DNA of 64,000 nucleotides. It comes from Pseudomonadota bacterium (GTDB lineage: Bacteria > Pseudomonadota > Gammaproteobacteria > Burkholderiales > Rhodocyclaceae). The stretch spans positions 1-64,000 of the forward strand of contig JAFEDK010000014.1 in NCBI GenBank assembly GCA_018241665.1, in the 5' to 3' direction. Below the pieces are notes generated by a model. That model saw nothing but the letters and a program-made list of their open reading frames with translations. It was not told where the DNA came from and did no database searches. Below are positions 1 through 9,099 of the stretch, piece after piece. How positions within the stretch are numbered: position 1 is the first letter of the stretch; the number at the start of each line of letters is the position of its first letter. A program made the translations under genes and the position numbers.

Positions 1-104
1 CACAGGAGTAGCCCCCCACAGGAGCAGGCCACGGGGCCCCGCCCCAAAAGGCCTCCACAGGGCTCCCCAACGGGATCCGCCCGCGGGATCGACCTTCTGT
101 CGGC

Positions 105-1136
105 TCAGAGCACGTGGCTCGCGGCCTCGTCATTCATCAGCCGCACGAAAAGCTGCCGGAAGGCCAGGTCCTGGTCGCTGCCGACGCGGCAGTCGCCGTT
201 CTGGCGGAAGGCGCTCTCGATCATGCGCCAGTCCTCCTCGCCGAGGAGACGGCGCGCAGCCGGCAGGACCAGCTTCTCTTCGCTGCTGATGTGCTGCCAC
301 TGGGCATCGGCAAAGTGCTCGATCGCCGCGGCCAGCTCGCCGCCCCCTGCTGCATCCTCGCGGACCTCCGCGAGCAGCGTCTCGATCGCCGTCAGCTGGG
401 CGTTGCCATCCCGGTGCTGCTGCTCCAGCGTAGCGATCAGCCCACCGATCTCGCCGTCACGGCCGGCCAGCCGGCTGAACAGGTGAAGCTCCTCCTTGGG
501 GTGATGCAGCACGTCCGGAAAGCTGCGGAGGTAATGCAGCAGCGCCCCGACGAAGTCCAGGTCCGGCGCCTCGGCCGCTTCACCCTTCAGGCGCCCGGCC
601 TGGCGGCGCAGGCCATTGACGACGGCTGCAATGGCGCGGTGCTCGTCCTTGATGATGTCGATGGCCGCCGTCGCCGCGTCGCTGGCGACGTTGCTTTCGA
701 CGCTGGCCACCAGCACCGGCAGGCTGCTGTGCGCCAGCACCTTCTGGGTCTGCGAGCCGAGCATCAGGCCACGCAGGCCGCGATGGCCATGGGAAGCCAT
801 GAAAATCAGGTCGCAACCGCGCTCCACGGCGACGGACAGGATCAGTTCGTAGGGCCGCGCGCCGGTGCGGGCCAGCGCCTCACAGTCCAGTCCGACGGCC
901 CGCGCCGCCACCAGCGCCTTGGCGAGGATCGCGTTGGCCTCGCCGGCCGCCGCCTCGGCAAAGTCCTCCGGCGCCAGGGTGCGCAGCAGCGCCCCGTCAC
1001 CGCTGCCGCCCACGTCCTCGCGGGCGGTGAAAAAGCTGATCCGCGCTTCCAGCTTGCGGGCGAATTCAACGGCCTGGGTCACCAGGCCGATGGACAGCGC
1101 GGAGCCGTCCAGGGGTACGAGCAAATGGCGATACAT
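105..1136 (-). CDS. Universal stress protein fused to a hemerythrin-like domain
   Basis: 343 aa. Residues about 1-147 are a UspA fold: the N-terminal strand reads MYRHLLVPLDGS and the ATP-type loop is HGHRGLRGLMLGSQT. Residues about 160-320 carry hemerythrin-type ligands: DEH, a HH-PKEE stretch, QQH and a final H-x3-E (HISSEE), fitting a four-helix di-iron domain of the HHE family. Family knowledge: USP domains bind nucleotides or signal stress, and hemerythrin-like domains bind oxygen or iron or sense redox state. A cytosolic oxygen- or redox-responsive stress protein is inferred. The start is supported by an AAGGAGG site 8 nt upstream on the minus strand. No operon partner lies upstream; a REPIN-like repeat separates it from the next leftward gene. 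Confidence 0.85.
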   Translation of the reverse strand: MYRHLLVPLDGSALSIGLVTQAVEFARKLEARISFFTAREDVGGSGDGALLRTLAPEDFAEAAAGEANAILAKALVAARAVGLDCEALARTGARPYELILSVAVERGCDLIFMASHGHRGLRGLMLGSQTQKVLAHSSLPVLVASVESNVASDAATAAIDIIKDEHRAIAAVVNGLRRQAGRLKGEAAEAPDLDFVGALLHYLRSFPDVLHHPKEELHLFSRLAGRDGEIGGLIATLEQQHRDGNAQLTAIETLLAEVREDAAGGGELAAAIEHFADAQWQHISSEEKLVLPAARRLLGEEDWRMIESAFRQNGDCRVGSDQDLAFRQLFVRLMNDEAASHVL

Positions 1137-1176
1137 GGGTTCTTGCCTCCTTACTCTTCTTGTCTTCTTGCACCAG

Positions 1177-1253
1177 CCCCCGTGGGGGCGAATTCATTCG
1201 CCCACGGAGCTTGATCGACGCACGTAGGGTGAATGAATTCGCCCCCACCGGGG
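1177..1253. repeat. REPIN-like inverted repeat (two REP-like hairpin units)
   Basis: Arms at 1182-1199 (GTGGGGGCGAATTCATTC) and 1231-1248 are an exact 18-bp inverted repeat with a 31-nt spacer. After one mismatch, four more C:G pairs extend it to 1177 and 1253. Each arm is also half of its own small hairpin (GGGCGAA / TTCGCCC around TTCA), so the whole looks like two REP units in inverted orientation. It sits between the USP/hemerythrin gene and the RND gene, both on the minus strand. No second copy was seen in this window. Confidence 0.6.
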
Positions 1254-1274
1254 AAATCCGCCCTCACAGGGTTG

Positions 1275-3668
1275 TCACGCGGCCTTCTTCTGGCGCAGCA
1301 GGAAGTGCCCCAGCGCCGGCAGCAGGATCAGCGCCCCGAGCATGTTCCAGATGAACATGAAGGCCAGCAGGATGCCCATGTCGGCCTGGAACTTGATCGG
1401 CGACCAGGCCCAGGTGGCCACGGCGATGCCCAGCGTGATGCCGGTCAGCACCACCACCTTGCCGGTGAAGGTGAGCGCCTTGTAATAGGCTTCCGACAGG
1501 CTCATGCCCCCCTTCAGGCGGGCCAGCGTGACGGTCATGATGTACAGCGCGTAATCCACGCCGATACCCACGCCCAGCGCGATCACCGGCAAGGTGGCGA
1601 CCTTCACGCCGATGTTGAGCCACACCATCAGCGCCTCGCACAGCACCGAGGTGAGCATCAGCGGCAGCACCGCGCAGATCACCGCCCGCCAGGAACGGAA
1701 GGTGATGAAGGCCAGCACCACCACCGCCAGATAAACGAGGCCGAGCATCTCCACGTTGGCCTTCTTGACGACGATGTTGGTGGCCGCCTCGATGCCGGCG
1801 TTACCGGCCGCGTTGAGGATGCGCAGGTCGTCGGTGGCATGCCGCCCGGCGAAGTCCTCGACCACCTTCACAACGCTGGCGAGGGTGTCGGCCTTGTGAT
1901 CCTTGAGGTAGGCGTACACCGTCAGCAGGTCGCAGTTCTGGTTGAACATCTCCCGCGGGGCGCGGGTGATGATGGCGTTGAGATTGTCCTGGGAGCGGGG
2001 AATCTCGAACCACTTCAGGCTGCCCTCGTTCATGCCGGCGTTGGCGACCTTGGCCAGGCCGGCCAGCGAGCTGGTGGCCTCGACGCCGGGCAGCTGCTGC
2101 AGCTCGCGCTCCAGCGCATCGACGGCGGTCAGCGTGTCGTAGTGGGCGCAGGCGTACTGGGGCGTCTTCACCATCACGATGTACACATCGCTGCTGGCCG
2201 CGTAGTTGGCCACCATGTAGGCGTTGTCCCGGTTGTAGCGGGAGTCCGCGCGCAGCTCCGGCGCGCCGGGGTCGGTGTCGCCGATCTTCAGCTGGAAGCT
2301 CACCACCAGGCCGGCAAGGCCCATCGCGGTGCCGGCCAGCACGGCGATAGTGGCCCACTTGCGCTGGGTAAACAGGTCGAGGAAGGCCCAGAACGGATGC
2401 TTGCGGTGCGCCGTGTCGCCGGCTTCGGCAATCTCCGCCTGCAGGCTGCGGCGGGCCGCTTCGGGGCTGACCCCGGTGTAGGACAGCAGGATCGGCAGCA
2501 GCACCAGGTTGGTGAAGATCAGCACCGCCACGCCGATGCTGGCAGTGATGGCCAGATCCTGGATGACCTGGATGTCGATCACCATCAGCACCGCGAAGCC
2601 CACCGCGTCGGCCAGCAGCGCGGTCATGCCGGCCAGGAACAGGCGGCGGAAGGTGTAGCGGGCAGCCACCAGCTTGTGGGTGCCGCGGCCCACGTCCTGC
2701 ATGATGCCGTTCATCTTCTGGGCGCCGTGGCTCATGCCGATGGCGAAGACCAGGAAGGGCACCAGCACCGAGTACGGGTCCAGCTCGTAGCCGAGGGTCG
2801 GCAGCAGGCCGAGCAGCCACACCACCGCGATCATCGAGCACAGCACCACCAGCAGCGTGCTGCGCAGGCAGCGGGTGTACCAGTACAGCACGGCGGTGCA
2901 GATGGCGATGGCGGCGGCGAAGAACAGCAGCACCTGCTGCAGGCCCTCGATCAGGTCGCCGACGACCTTGGCGAAGCCGGTCACGTGGATGGCGATCTTG
3001 TCCGACTCGTACTTGGCGCGCAGCGCCTCGATGCGCTGGGACAGCTCGTGGTAGTCGATGCGCGCGCCGGTCTCGGCGACCTTGTCTTGCAGTGGCACCA
3101 GCACGATGCTCGACTTGTAGTTGGCCGATACCAGCTGGCCGACCTCGCCGGAGCGCTCGACGTTGAGGCGCACCTGGGCCAGGCTCTCGGCGGAGCCGTC
3201 GTAGTCGTCGGGCACCACCGGACCGCCGTCGAGGCCGTCCTCGGTGACGCCGGTCCACCGCACCGACGGCGCCCACAGGGACTTCATGTAGGGGCGGTCG
3301 ACGCCGGGCAGCAGGAACAGCTCGTCGGAGATCTTCTTGACCGTGTCGAGGTAGTCGGCGTCGAAGATCGTGCCGTCCTTGGCCTCCACCGCGATGCGCA
3401 GGCTGTTGCCCATGCCGGCCAGCTGGCTGCGGTTTTCCAGGAAGTTGACGATGTAGGGATGCTTCGTCGGGATCATCTTCTCGAAGGCGGCGTTCAGCGA
3501 CAGGCCGAAGGCCTTGTAGCCGAGGAAGACGCTGACCAGCGCACAGAGGACGACGATGACGAGGCGGTTGTTGAACAGCAGGCGTTCGGGCAGGGAGCCG
3601 GAGCGGGGATCGAAGGCCGTCAGGTCGCGGATCACCACGCCGTCCGGGATATCGTGGGCGTGACTCAT
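1275..3668 (-). CDS. RND superfamily (MMPL/SSD-type) exporter
   Basis: 797 aa from the ATG at 3668, giving the N-terminus MSHAHDIPDGVVIRDL. This start overlaps the TGA of the upstream YCF48-like gene by 4 nt, and I chose it over an ORF running further upstream. There is one membrane helix at about residues 36-52, a long periplasmic loop, then a helix bundle; the pattern repeats after about residue 415 (two halves of six helices). This is the MMPL/hydrophobe-exporter layout, not the AcrB size class. It is the last gene of a four-gene operon (DUF1302, DUF1329, YCF48-like, RND) that recurs in Pseudomonas and betaproteobacteria. Inferred role: proton-driven movement of a hydrophobic compound or lipid across the envelope. 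The substrate cannot be read from sequence. Confidence 0.85.
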   Translation of the reverse strand: MSHAHDIPDGVVIRDLTAFDPRSGSLPERLLFNNRLVIVVLCALVSVFLGYKAFGLSLNAAFEKMIPTKHPYIVNFLENRSQLAGMGNSLRIAVEAKDGTIFDADYLDTVKKISDELFLLPGVDRPYMKSLWAPSVRWTGVTEDGLDGGPVVPDDYDGSAESLAQVRLNVERSGEVGQLVSANYKSSIVLVPLQDKVAETGARIDYHELSQRIEALRAKYESDKIAIHVTGFAKVVGDLIEGLQQVLLFFAAAIAICTAVLYWYTRCLRSTLLVVLCSMIAVVWLLGLLPTLGYELDPYSVLVPFLVFAIGMSHGAQKMNGIMQDVGRGTHKLVAARYTFRRLFLAGMTALLADAVGFAVLMVIDIQVIQDLAITASIGVAVLIFTNLVLLPILLSYTGVSPEAARRSLQAEIAEAGDTAHRKHPFWAFLDLFTQRKWATIAVLAGTAMGLAGLVVSFQLKIGDTDPGAPELRADSRYNRDNAYMVANYAASSDVYIVMVKTPQYACAHYDTLTAVDALERELQQLPGVEATSSLAGLAKVANAGMNEGSLKWFEIPRSQDNLNAIITRAPREMFNQNCDLLTVYAYLKDHKADTLASVVKVVEDFAGRHATDDLRILNAAGNAGIEAATNIVVKKANVEMLGLVYLAVVVLAFITFRSWRAVICAVLPLMLTSVLCEALMVWLNIGVKVATLPVIALGVGIGVDYALYIMTVTLARLKGGMSLSEAYYKALTFTGKVVVLTGITLGIAVATWAWSPIKFQADMGILLAFMFIWNMLGALILLPALGHFLLRQKKAA

Positions 3669-4777
3669 TTCTTTGCTTCCGCAGTGAGGGTGGCGGGCTC
3701 CACGCGGCTCAAACCGCGGGTGCCGGAAACGACCAGGGCGCCGTCGGCGGCCTGGACCATGCCGGTGAGGCCGGTAGGCAGGGATGCGGCCAGCGGCGTG
3801 AAGCGGTTGGCCGCCGCATCGCCGCGCAGCAGGCGGCCGCTTTCGTCGGCCAGCAGCACGGCGCCGTCGGCCAGTTTCAGGCCGGCGGTCAGCGTGACGG
3901 GCTGGGCCAGTTCGACCTGCATCCAGCTGGCGCCGTCGCCGCGCCACACGTTGCCGCGCAGGCCGTAGGCCAGCAGGCCCTGGCCGCCGAGGCCCAAGGC
4001 GCCGAAAAAGGTGCCGGCGTAGGGCGTCTGCAGGCGCTGGAAGCTGGCACCACCGTCGGTGGAGCGGAACAGCACGCCCTGCTCGCCGGCGATCAACAGG
4101 CCGCCAGAGTCCTGGCCAACCGCGTAGAGGTGCTTGCCGCCCGGGTTGGGGATGCGCGTCATCAGGGACTGCCAGCTCTTGCCGCCGTCGGCGGTGGCCA
4201 GCGCCAGGCCGTAGGCGCCGACGATCCAGCCGTGCTGGGCATCGGCGAAAAACACGCCGAGGAAGGGCTTGTCCGGCCCGTCCTGCAGCAGGCCTTCGGC
4301 TTCGCGCAGATGGCGGGCCGCCGCGTCGCCGCCGGTGGCCACTTGCGTGCGGGCGTTCTCGGCGACGATCTGCGCGGCCTGACGGCCGTCGAGCTGGCGC
4401 TGCCAGGTCTCGCCGCCGTCCGTGCTGCCCAGCACTACACCGCAGTGGCCGACCGCCCAGCCGAGCTTATCAGAGACGAAATGCACCGCCGTCAGCGCCA
4501 CGCTGACCGGCACGCTCTTGGCCTGCCGCCAGCTACGGCCATCGTCGTCGGACAGCAGCACCAGGCCGCGTTCGCCGACCGACACCAGGCGCTTGCCGGC
4601 CCGGCCGACGGAGAGTTGCAGGGAATGGGCGGCACGCGCGTTGAGCTGGGCCGGTTGCACCAGCAGGTCCGGCACCGCACGGCTGTCCGCCGCATCAGCG
4701 GCCGGCATCAGCAGCGCGAGCATGGAGAAGGTCGCGGCGAGGCGCAACGACCGACGACCGGAGAGAGAGGATCGCAT
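3665..4777 (-). CDS. YCF48/BNR-repeat periplasmic beta-propeller protein
   Basis: 370 aa from the ATG at 4777. The start is followed by a signal peptide (MRSSLSGRRSLRLAATFSML, then a hydrophobic core ending ADAAD). The upstream extension of the open frame is Arg/Pro-rich and lacks coding character. The mature part has repeats of the type LLSDDDGRSWRQ, LGSTDGGETWQR, LATADGGKSWQS and LFRSTDGGASFQR, i.e. Asp-box/BNR blades as in the YCF48/Hcf136 family. Such proteins are assembly or scaffold factors; here it is presumably a periplasmic partner of the RND pump, because the two genes overlap by 4 nt. There is no enzyme signature. Confidence 0.8.
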   Translation of the reverse strand: MRSSLSGRRSLRLAATFSMLALLMPAADAADSRAVPDLLVQPAQLNARAAHSLQLSVGRAGKRLVSVGERGLVLLSDDDGRSWRQAKSVPVSVALTAVHFVSDKLGWAVGHCGVVLGSTDGGETWQRQLDGRQAAQIVAENARTQVATGGDAAARHLREAEGLLQDGPDKPFLGVFFADAQHGWIVGAYGLALATADGGKSWQSLMTRIPNPGGKHLYAVGQDSGGLLIAGEQGVLFRSTDGGASFQRLQTPYAGTFFGALGLGGQGLLAYGLRGNVWRGDGASWMQVELAQPVTLTAGLKLADGAVLLADESGRLLRGDAAANRFTPLAASLPTGLTGMVQAADGALVVSGTRGLSRVEPATLTAEAKK

Positions 4778-4925
4778 CTTGAACACCTGTTCCGCTGCAC
4801 TACCACGCAACACCGGTGTTCGCGACACCGGCCACGGCAGGCCGCAGAAAAACAAGGGAAGAACCGGGGTCGGCCGGACCCGGCGCGGGCTGCGCGCCGG
4901 GCCGGCCTTCCTGGGGAGGGAGAAC

Positions 4926-6278
4926 TCAGCGGGCCGCTTCGGCCGCCACCGCATCGCCGGTGAAGTAGGTTTCCTTCTTGCGCGGCACGATCTTGAAGTC
5001 TTCATCGTTGAGCGCCTGGATCACGCTCATCGTGTTGGCTTGCAGGTTGAAGACGGTGGCGGTCTTCATCATCGTGCCCGGCAGCGCCGGCACCACGAAG
5101 GGGGTGACCTGGGTGGTGCGCCACAACTTGCCCTCGGCGTCGAAGCCGTCAGCCAGCGCGATCAGCCAGGTGTCCTCGTCCAGGTAGTAGCGACGCTTGG
5201 GCACTGCGTGGCGCTTGCCCGCCGCCACGGTGGCCTCGACGACCCACACGCGGTGCTTTTCCCAACGCACGTGGTCCGGATTGAGGTGGTGCTTGCCGAT
5301 CGCGTCGTCCAGCTTGGCACCGATGAAGCCGTTGTTGTTGTACGGAATCAGCAGCTCCTTCTTGCCGATCAGCTTCCACTGGAAGCGGTCGAGGGCGCCG
5401 AAGAAGCCCTGCACCTCGTCGAAGTAGTTGGCACCGGAGGCCACGAAGTCCGGGGTGTCGTAGGACACCGTCGGTGCGCGGCGCACGCGGCGCTGGCCGA
5501 CAAGGTACTGCCAGGCCTGGCGGGACTGCTTCATGTCGATGCTGTCGCGGATGACCAGCGACTCACCGGCCTTGAACGGCGGCTCCAGGGTGTTGAAGCG
5601 GAACATCGCGTACTCGCCGGACCAGCTCTCCGGCGTGGCGTCCTTGTAGTACTGCGGGTACTGGAAGGCGATCTCGTTGCGGGTCGCCAGGGTTTTGCTG
5701 CCGTCCGCGTTACCTACGATGTTCTTGAAGCGGTACTCGATGGACTCGGCTTCGAGGCGCATCAGGTAGTTCCACATCACCTCCACGCCTTCCTTCGGGA
5801 TCGGGAAGGGCGTGCCGCCGATGCAGCCCTCGAGGGAGTAGCCGCCGTCCTTGGTCTTGCAACGGGTGGCGTTCTTGAAGACGTTGTCGTACACCTCCTG
5901 CGGCGCCGCGGCGGTGCGATGGGACGGATAGACGTCGACGCGGAAGCTGTCCGGATACTTGGCGAGCAGCGCCTTGGTGCCGTCGGAGAGCAGGTCGGCG
6001 TACTGGGCGGCGTTCTTGGCGGTGACCTGGAAGACCGGCTTTTCGTCGGCGAAGATCTGGGTCGGGATCACGCCCACCTTCTTGCCCGGCAGCGGCTTGG
6101 TGATGCCGCCGTTCCAGGCCGGGATGCTGCCGTCCTTGTTGGCGGCCTTCTCGCCGCCCAGCGGGGTCAGCGTGGTCTTAAGCTTGGCGGCTTCGTCGGC
6201 AGTCACCGCAGCGTGGGCGGCCTGGCCGCCGGCCAGCAGGGCCACCAGCGCGGTGGCGAGAATCTGGGTTTGGCTCAT
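4926..6278 (-). CDS. DUF1329 outer-membrane-lipoprotein-sorting-like protein
   Basis: 450 aa with a signal peptide ending around AAHAA (residues 20-24) and no lipobox. The body matches the DUF1329 pattern: an early IPAWNGGI segment, then FKNATRCK and a C-terminal half rich in beta strands and conserved Tyr/Trp. DUF1329 proteins have a LolB/LolA-like fold, so binding of a lipid-like ligand in the periplasm is plausible. It lies between the DUF1302 gene (27 nt upstream) and the YCF48-like gene (148 nt downstream), in the conserved order of this cluster. The precise ligand is unknown. Confidence 0.85.
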   Translation of the reverse strand: MSQTQILATALVALLAGGQAAHAAVTADEAAKLKTTLTPLGGEKAANKDGSIPAWNGGITKPLPGKKVGVIPTQIFADEKPVFQVTAKNAAQYADLLSDGTKALLAKYPDSFRVDVYPSHRTAAAPQEVYDNVFKNATRCKTKDGGYSLEGCIGGTPFPIPKEGVEVMWNYLMRLEAESIEYRFKNIVGNADGSKTLATRNEIAFQYPQYYKDATPESWSGEYAMFRFNTLEPPFKAGESLVIRDSIDMKQSRQAWQYLVGQRRVRRAPTVSYDTPDFVASGANYFDEVQGFFGALDRFQWKLIGKKELLIPYNNNGFIGAKLDDAIGKHHLNPDHVRWEKHRVWVVEATVAAGKRHAVPKRRYYLDEDTWLIALADGFDAEGKLWRTTQVTPFVVPALPGTMMKTATVFNLQANTMSVIQALNDEDFKIVPRKKETYFTGDAVAAEAAR

Positions 6279-6305
6279 GTGTGTCTCCTCGTTGCTTGAT
6301 GCGAA

Positions 6306-7994
6306 TCAGAAGCTGCGCTGGATCGACAGGGACACGAAGTCGCGGTCGCCGTGGAAGTTCTGGTAGGACAGCTCGGGCACGGCGGTGCCGTAGCGCACCA
6401 CCGAGCCGGCCGATCCGATGTAGTGGGTGTAGTTGAGGCTGCCCTGCCAGGTCTTCTGGTAGTCCGCCTTCACACCGATGCTGACGTTGCCGCCGTGCTC
6501 GGACGGGAACAGCGCGCCATTCACCGAGGAGCGGCCGCTGATGCCGTAGCTCATGCCGATCGGCACCTGCAGGTCGACGCCCGGCACGACCTGGAAGTAC
6601 TCCGGCTGGAAGATGAACTGCAGTGCGCTGGCATCCTTGGTGGCCAGCGGGTCCAGCTGACCAGCGTTGTCGCTGATCGACAGGCGGCGGTTGTAGGCCA
6701 GCTCGCCGATGAAGGACGCGCCTTCCCACAGGGCGCTGGCGCCGAACACGCTGATCGCCGACATGTTGAGATGCATCGTCTTGCCGACCGGATAGGCCGC
6801 ACGGCTCTTGCCGTTGGAATCCGCACTGGTGATGACGGCATTGCCGGAGGCCACCAGCGGCATGTTGTCGCGGAAGGACAGCTCGGCCGCCACGTTGGTC
6901 TCGCCGACCAGGGTGCTGACGCTGGCGCCGACGGTGCGGATGTTCTCGCCGAAGACCATCACGTAGTCGCCGATGCTGCCAGCGCGCACATTGACGCCGG
7001 GGCGCGCGTAGAACTGGGGCAGCTTGTCGTGGAACTGGGCGGCGTAGAAGCCGTACTCCGCGTCACCCGACTTGAACTTGACCTGGAAACCACCCTGCCC
7101 GGAGTTGCGCGGTTCGATGTCCTGGCTGCGGTAGAGCACTGCGCCGGGGCCGAGGATCAGGGATTCGCCGCCGACATCGACGAAGTCGGCGAAGCTGAAA
7201 TAGCTGCCCGCCGCCGGCAGGCGCGTCTTGCGCCATTCCAGCTGGTAGTAGGCGCCGATCGACACGGTCGGGCTGAGCTGGACCTGAGTGGACAGCTGGC
7301 CAACCGGACGGGCGATCTCCTTGAACTGGGAGTTCGGAACCGACAGGGCCTTGATCAGGTCGAGGGGCGTCTGCGCACCGGCAATGCCGTTGTTGCCGAA
7401 GAACAGGCTCTCGCCGTAGAGCTGCGTGAAGCGCCCGCCCTTCACGTTGACGTTCATGTCGCCGGGCGCGAAGTTGATGTAGCCGAAGGCGTCCATCAGC
7501 TCGGCCTTGCGGCCGTGCAGTTGCTCGGTGCCGCGGGTGAACTCGTCATAGCGGACGGAGCGGGAATTGACCAGCGCCCCGCCGAGCGCGCCGGGGTTGT
7601 CGTTGCCGCGGTTATAGACGTCGTCGTACCAGGCGGCGCCGCTGAGGCGGAAACCGAAGTCCTTCTTGTAGCGCAGCTCCAGCTCGGACAGCAGGTCGAG
7701 GCGATTGGAGATCAGGCCCTTGCCGAAATTGAGGTCACCGTCGTTGGTGTTGGCCTGGGGGCCGAGGGAGTTGTCGGCCACCGACGGGTTGGCGTTGCGC
7801 ACGCGGAAGGCTGCGCTGTACTTGACGGTGTTGTCCCAGCTCAGAGCCACATCCGGGTTGCCGGTGTCGATGGCGACGGCGCCCGCAGCGCCGCTGCCCA
7901 GCAGGGTGACCGCCAACACGGTGGCGAGATGCAGCCTGGGTTGGCGCAGGCGAAACGGGGCCGCGTCGGCGGTCCGGAAAGGACGCTTGTTCAT
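6306..7994 (-). CDS. DUF1302 family outer-membrane porin-like protein
   Basis: 562 aa. The N-terminal signal sequence ends near GAAGAVA (residues 33-39). The mature protein starts DTGNPDVALSWDNTVKYSAA, and alternating hydrophobic strands end with a C-terminal aromatic (QRSF), typical of an outer-membrane beta barrel. DUF1302 proteins are predicted outer-membrane channels and head clusters with DUF1329 and RND genes. It is the first gene of the leftward operon, divergent from the LysR regulator across a 202-bp intergenic region. Inferred role: outer-membrane component of the export or uptake system. The substrate is unknown. Confidence 0.85.
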   Translation of the reverse strand: MNKRPFRTADAAPFRLRQPRLHLATVLAVTLLGSGAAGAVAIDTGNPDVALSWDNTVKYSAAFRVRNANPSVADNSLGPQANTNDGDLNFGKGLISNRLDLLSELELRYKKDFGFRLSGAAWYDDVYNRGNDNPGALGGALVNSRSVRYDEFTRGTEQLHGRKAELMDAFGYINFAPGDMNVNVKGGRFTQLYGESLFFGNNGIAGAQTPLDLIKALSVPNSQFKEIARPVGQLSTQVQLSPTVSIGAYYQLEWRKTRLPAAGSYFSFADFVDVGGESLILGPGAVLYRSQDIEPRNSGQGGFQVKFKSGDAEYGFYAAQFHDKLPQFYARPGVNVRAGSIGDYVMVFGENIRTVGASVSTLVGETNVAAELSFRDNMPLVASGNAVITSADSNGKSRAAYPVGKTMHLNMSAISVFGASALWEGASFIGELAYNRRLSISDNAGQLDPLATKDASALQFIFQPEYFQVVPGVDLQVPIGMSYGISGRSSVNGALFPSEHGGNVSIGVKADYQKTWQGSLNYTHYIGSAGSVVRYGTAVPELSYQNFHGDRDFVSLSIQRSF

Positions 7995-8110
7995 GTCTTC
8001 CTCCTCATGCGTGATGTGTCTTGCGTCTGGTTGCCCGTCTGGTGGCGAAGGGCACGGGCCTGAATCGCAGCGGGTTGGTGCGCAAGTTATCGACCGGGAG
8101 GATTACCGTC

Positions 8111-8149
8111 CAATACCATTATTTCCCCTCCTCAATACCCTACAGGTAT
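8111..8149. promoter_or_regulatory. LysR-type operator candidate in the DUF1302/lysR divergent region
   Basis: ATACC-CTACA-GGTAT at 8135-8149 is a perfect 5-bp inverted repeat of the T-N11-A form bound by LysR regulators. CAATACC at 8111-8117 repeats CAATACC at 8133-8139, exactly 22 bp (two helical turns) away, as expected for paired recognition and activation sites. It lies 48 bp before the regulator GTG and about 140 bp before the DUF1302 start. The rest of this 202-bp gap shows nothing else clear. Confidence 0.55.
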
Positions 8150-8196
8150 CATCGAGAAGACAGGCTGGCCGCTACATGACAAGGGGGAATCGAAAC

Positions 8197-9093
8197 GTGG
8201 ATCTACGTCACCTGCGTTACTTCGTCGCTGTTGCCGAGGAAGAAAACATCGGGCGCGCCGCGGCGCGGTTGCACATCTCGCAACCACCGCTGACGCGCCA
8301 GATCCAGCAGCTGGAGGAGGAGCTGGGCGTCACGCTGTTCACCCGCACGCCGCGGGGCATGGAGCTGACCCAGGCGGGAGAGTTGTTTCTGGAGGAGGCG
8401 CGCAACATCCGCGCACTGGTGGAGCAGGCCACCGAGCGTGCGCAACGGGCCGGCCAGGGCAAGCTCGGGCGGCTGGACGTGGGGATCTTCGGATCGGCGA
8501 TCCTCGATGCGATCCCGAAGCTGCTGCTGGCTTTCCGCAACCGCTATCCGGACGTGAAGGTGGTGCTGCACACGATGACCAAGGCCGAGCAGATCGAGGC
8601 TTTGCGCCAGCGCCGTATCTCGGTGGGCTTCAACCGCATGCTGGCCCCGCTGGCCGACCTGGCGATCAAGCAGGTCACCACGGAAGGGCTGCTTCTGGCG
8701 GTGCGCGTGGACCACCCACTGGCGGCGCAGCCGACGATCCGCTTCGCCGAGCTGCAGCACCACCCGATGGTGCTGTTTCCCACCGGCGCGCGGCCGAGCT
8801 TCATCGACAAGGTGATCGGCCTGTGCGCCGACAGCGGCTTCCAGCCGCAGATCTCCCAGGAGGTTGGCGATGCAGCCACCGGCGTCGCCCTGGTGGCTGG
8901 CGGCTTCGGCGTCTGCTTGGTACCCGACTCGGCCACCACGCTGCAGTTTCCCGGCGTGGCCTACCGCCCCCTGAGCGACACCCCGCCGAACTTCCACGTG
9001 GATCTCAGCTGCATCTACCGCAAGGACGACCAGTCACCGATCCTCGCCGCCTTCCTCGATACGGTCGGCCGCTACCGGGACGACCAGGCCTGA
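8197..9093 (+). CDS. LysR-type transcriptional regulator
   Basis: 298 aa from the GTG at 8197, giving an N-terminus of (M)DLRHLRYFVAVAEEENIG, the usual LysR beginning, with AAGGGGG 9 nt upstream. The in-frame ATG at 8176 would add seven residues and is less well placed. Residues about 2-60 form the winged helix-turn-helix (AAARLHISQPPLTRQIQQLE); residues about 90-290 form the periplasmic-binding-protein-like effector domain. It belongs to the BenM/CatM-like part of the family by its N-terminal sequence. It probably controls the divergent DUF1302-DUF1329-YCF48-RND operon through the T-N11-A box upstream. The effector is unknown. Confidence 0.9.
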   Translation: MDLRHLRYFVAVAEEENIGRAAARLHISQPPLTRQIQQLEEELGVTLFTRTPRGMELTQAGELFLEEARNIRALVEQATERAQRAGQGKLGRLDVGIFGSAILDAIPKLLLAFRNRYPDVKVVLHTMTKAEQIEALRQRRISVGFNRMLAPLADLAIKQVTTEGLLLAVRVDHPLAAQPTIRFAELQHHPMVLFPTGARPSFIDKVIGLCADSGFQPQISQEVGDAATGVALVAGGFGVCLVPDSATTLQFPGVAYRPLSDTPPNFHVDLSCIYRKDDQSPILAAFLDTVGRYRDDQA

Positions 9094-9099
9094 GAACGC

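Noticed and set aside
1-104. Short repeats (CACAGGAG) and GATCC palindrome at the left end
   Set aside because: Too short and imperfect for a terminator or mobile element; no gene is visible in these 104 bases.
1233-3968. 911-aa plus-strand open frame opposite the RND exporter gene
   Set aside because: Composition is His/Gln/Arg/Asp-rich low complexity typical of the antisense strand in high-GC DNA; the minus strand encodes a clear membrane transporter.
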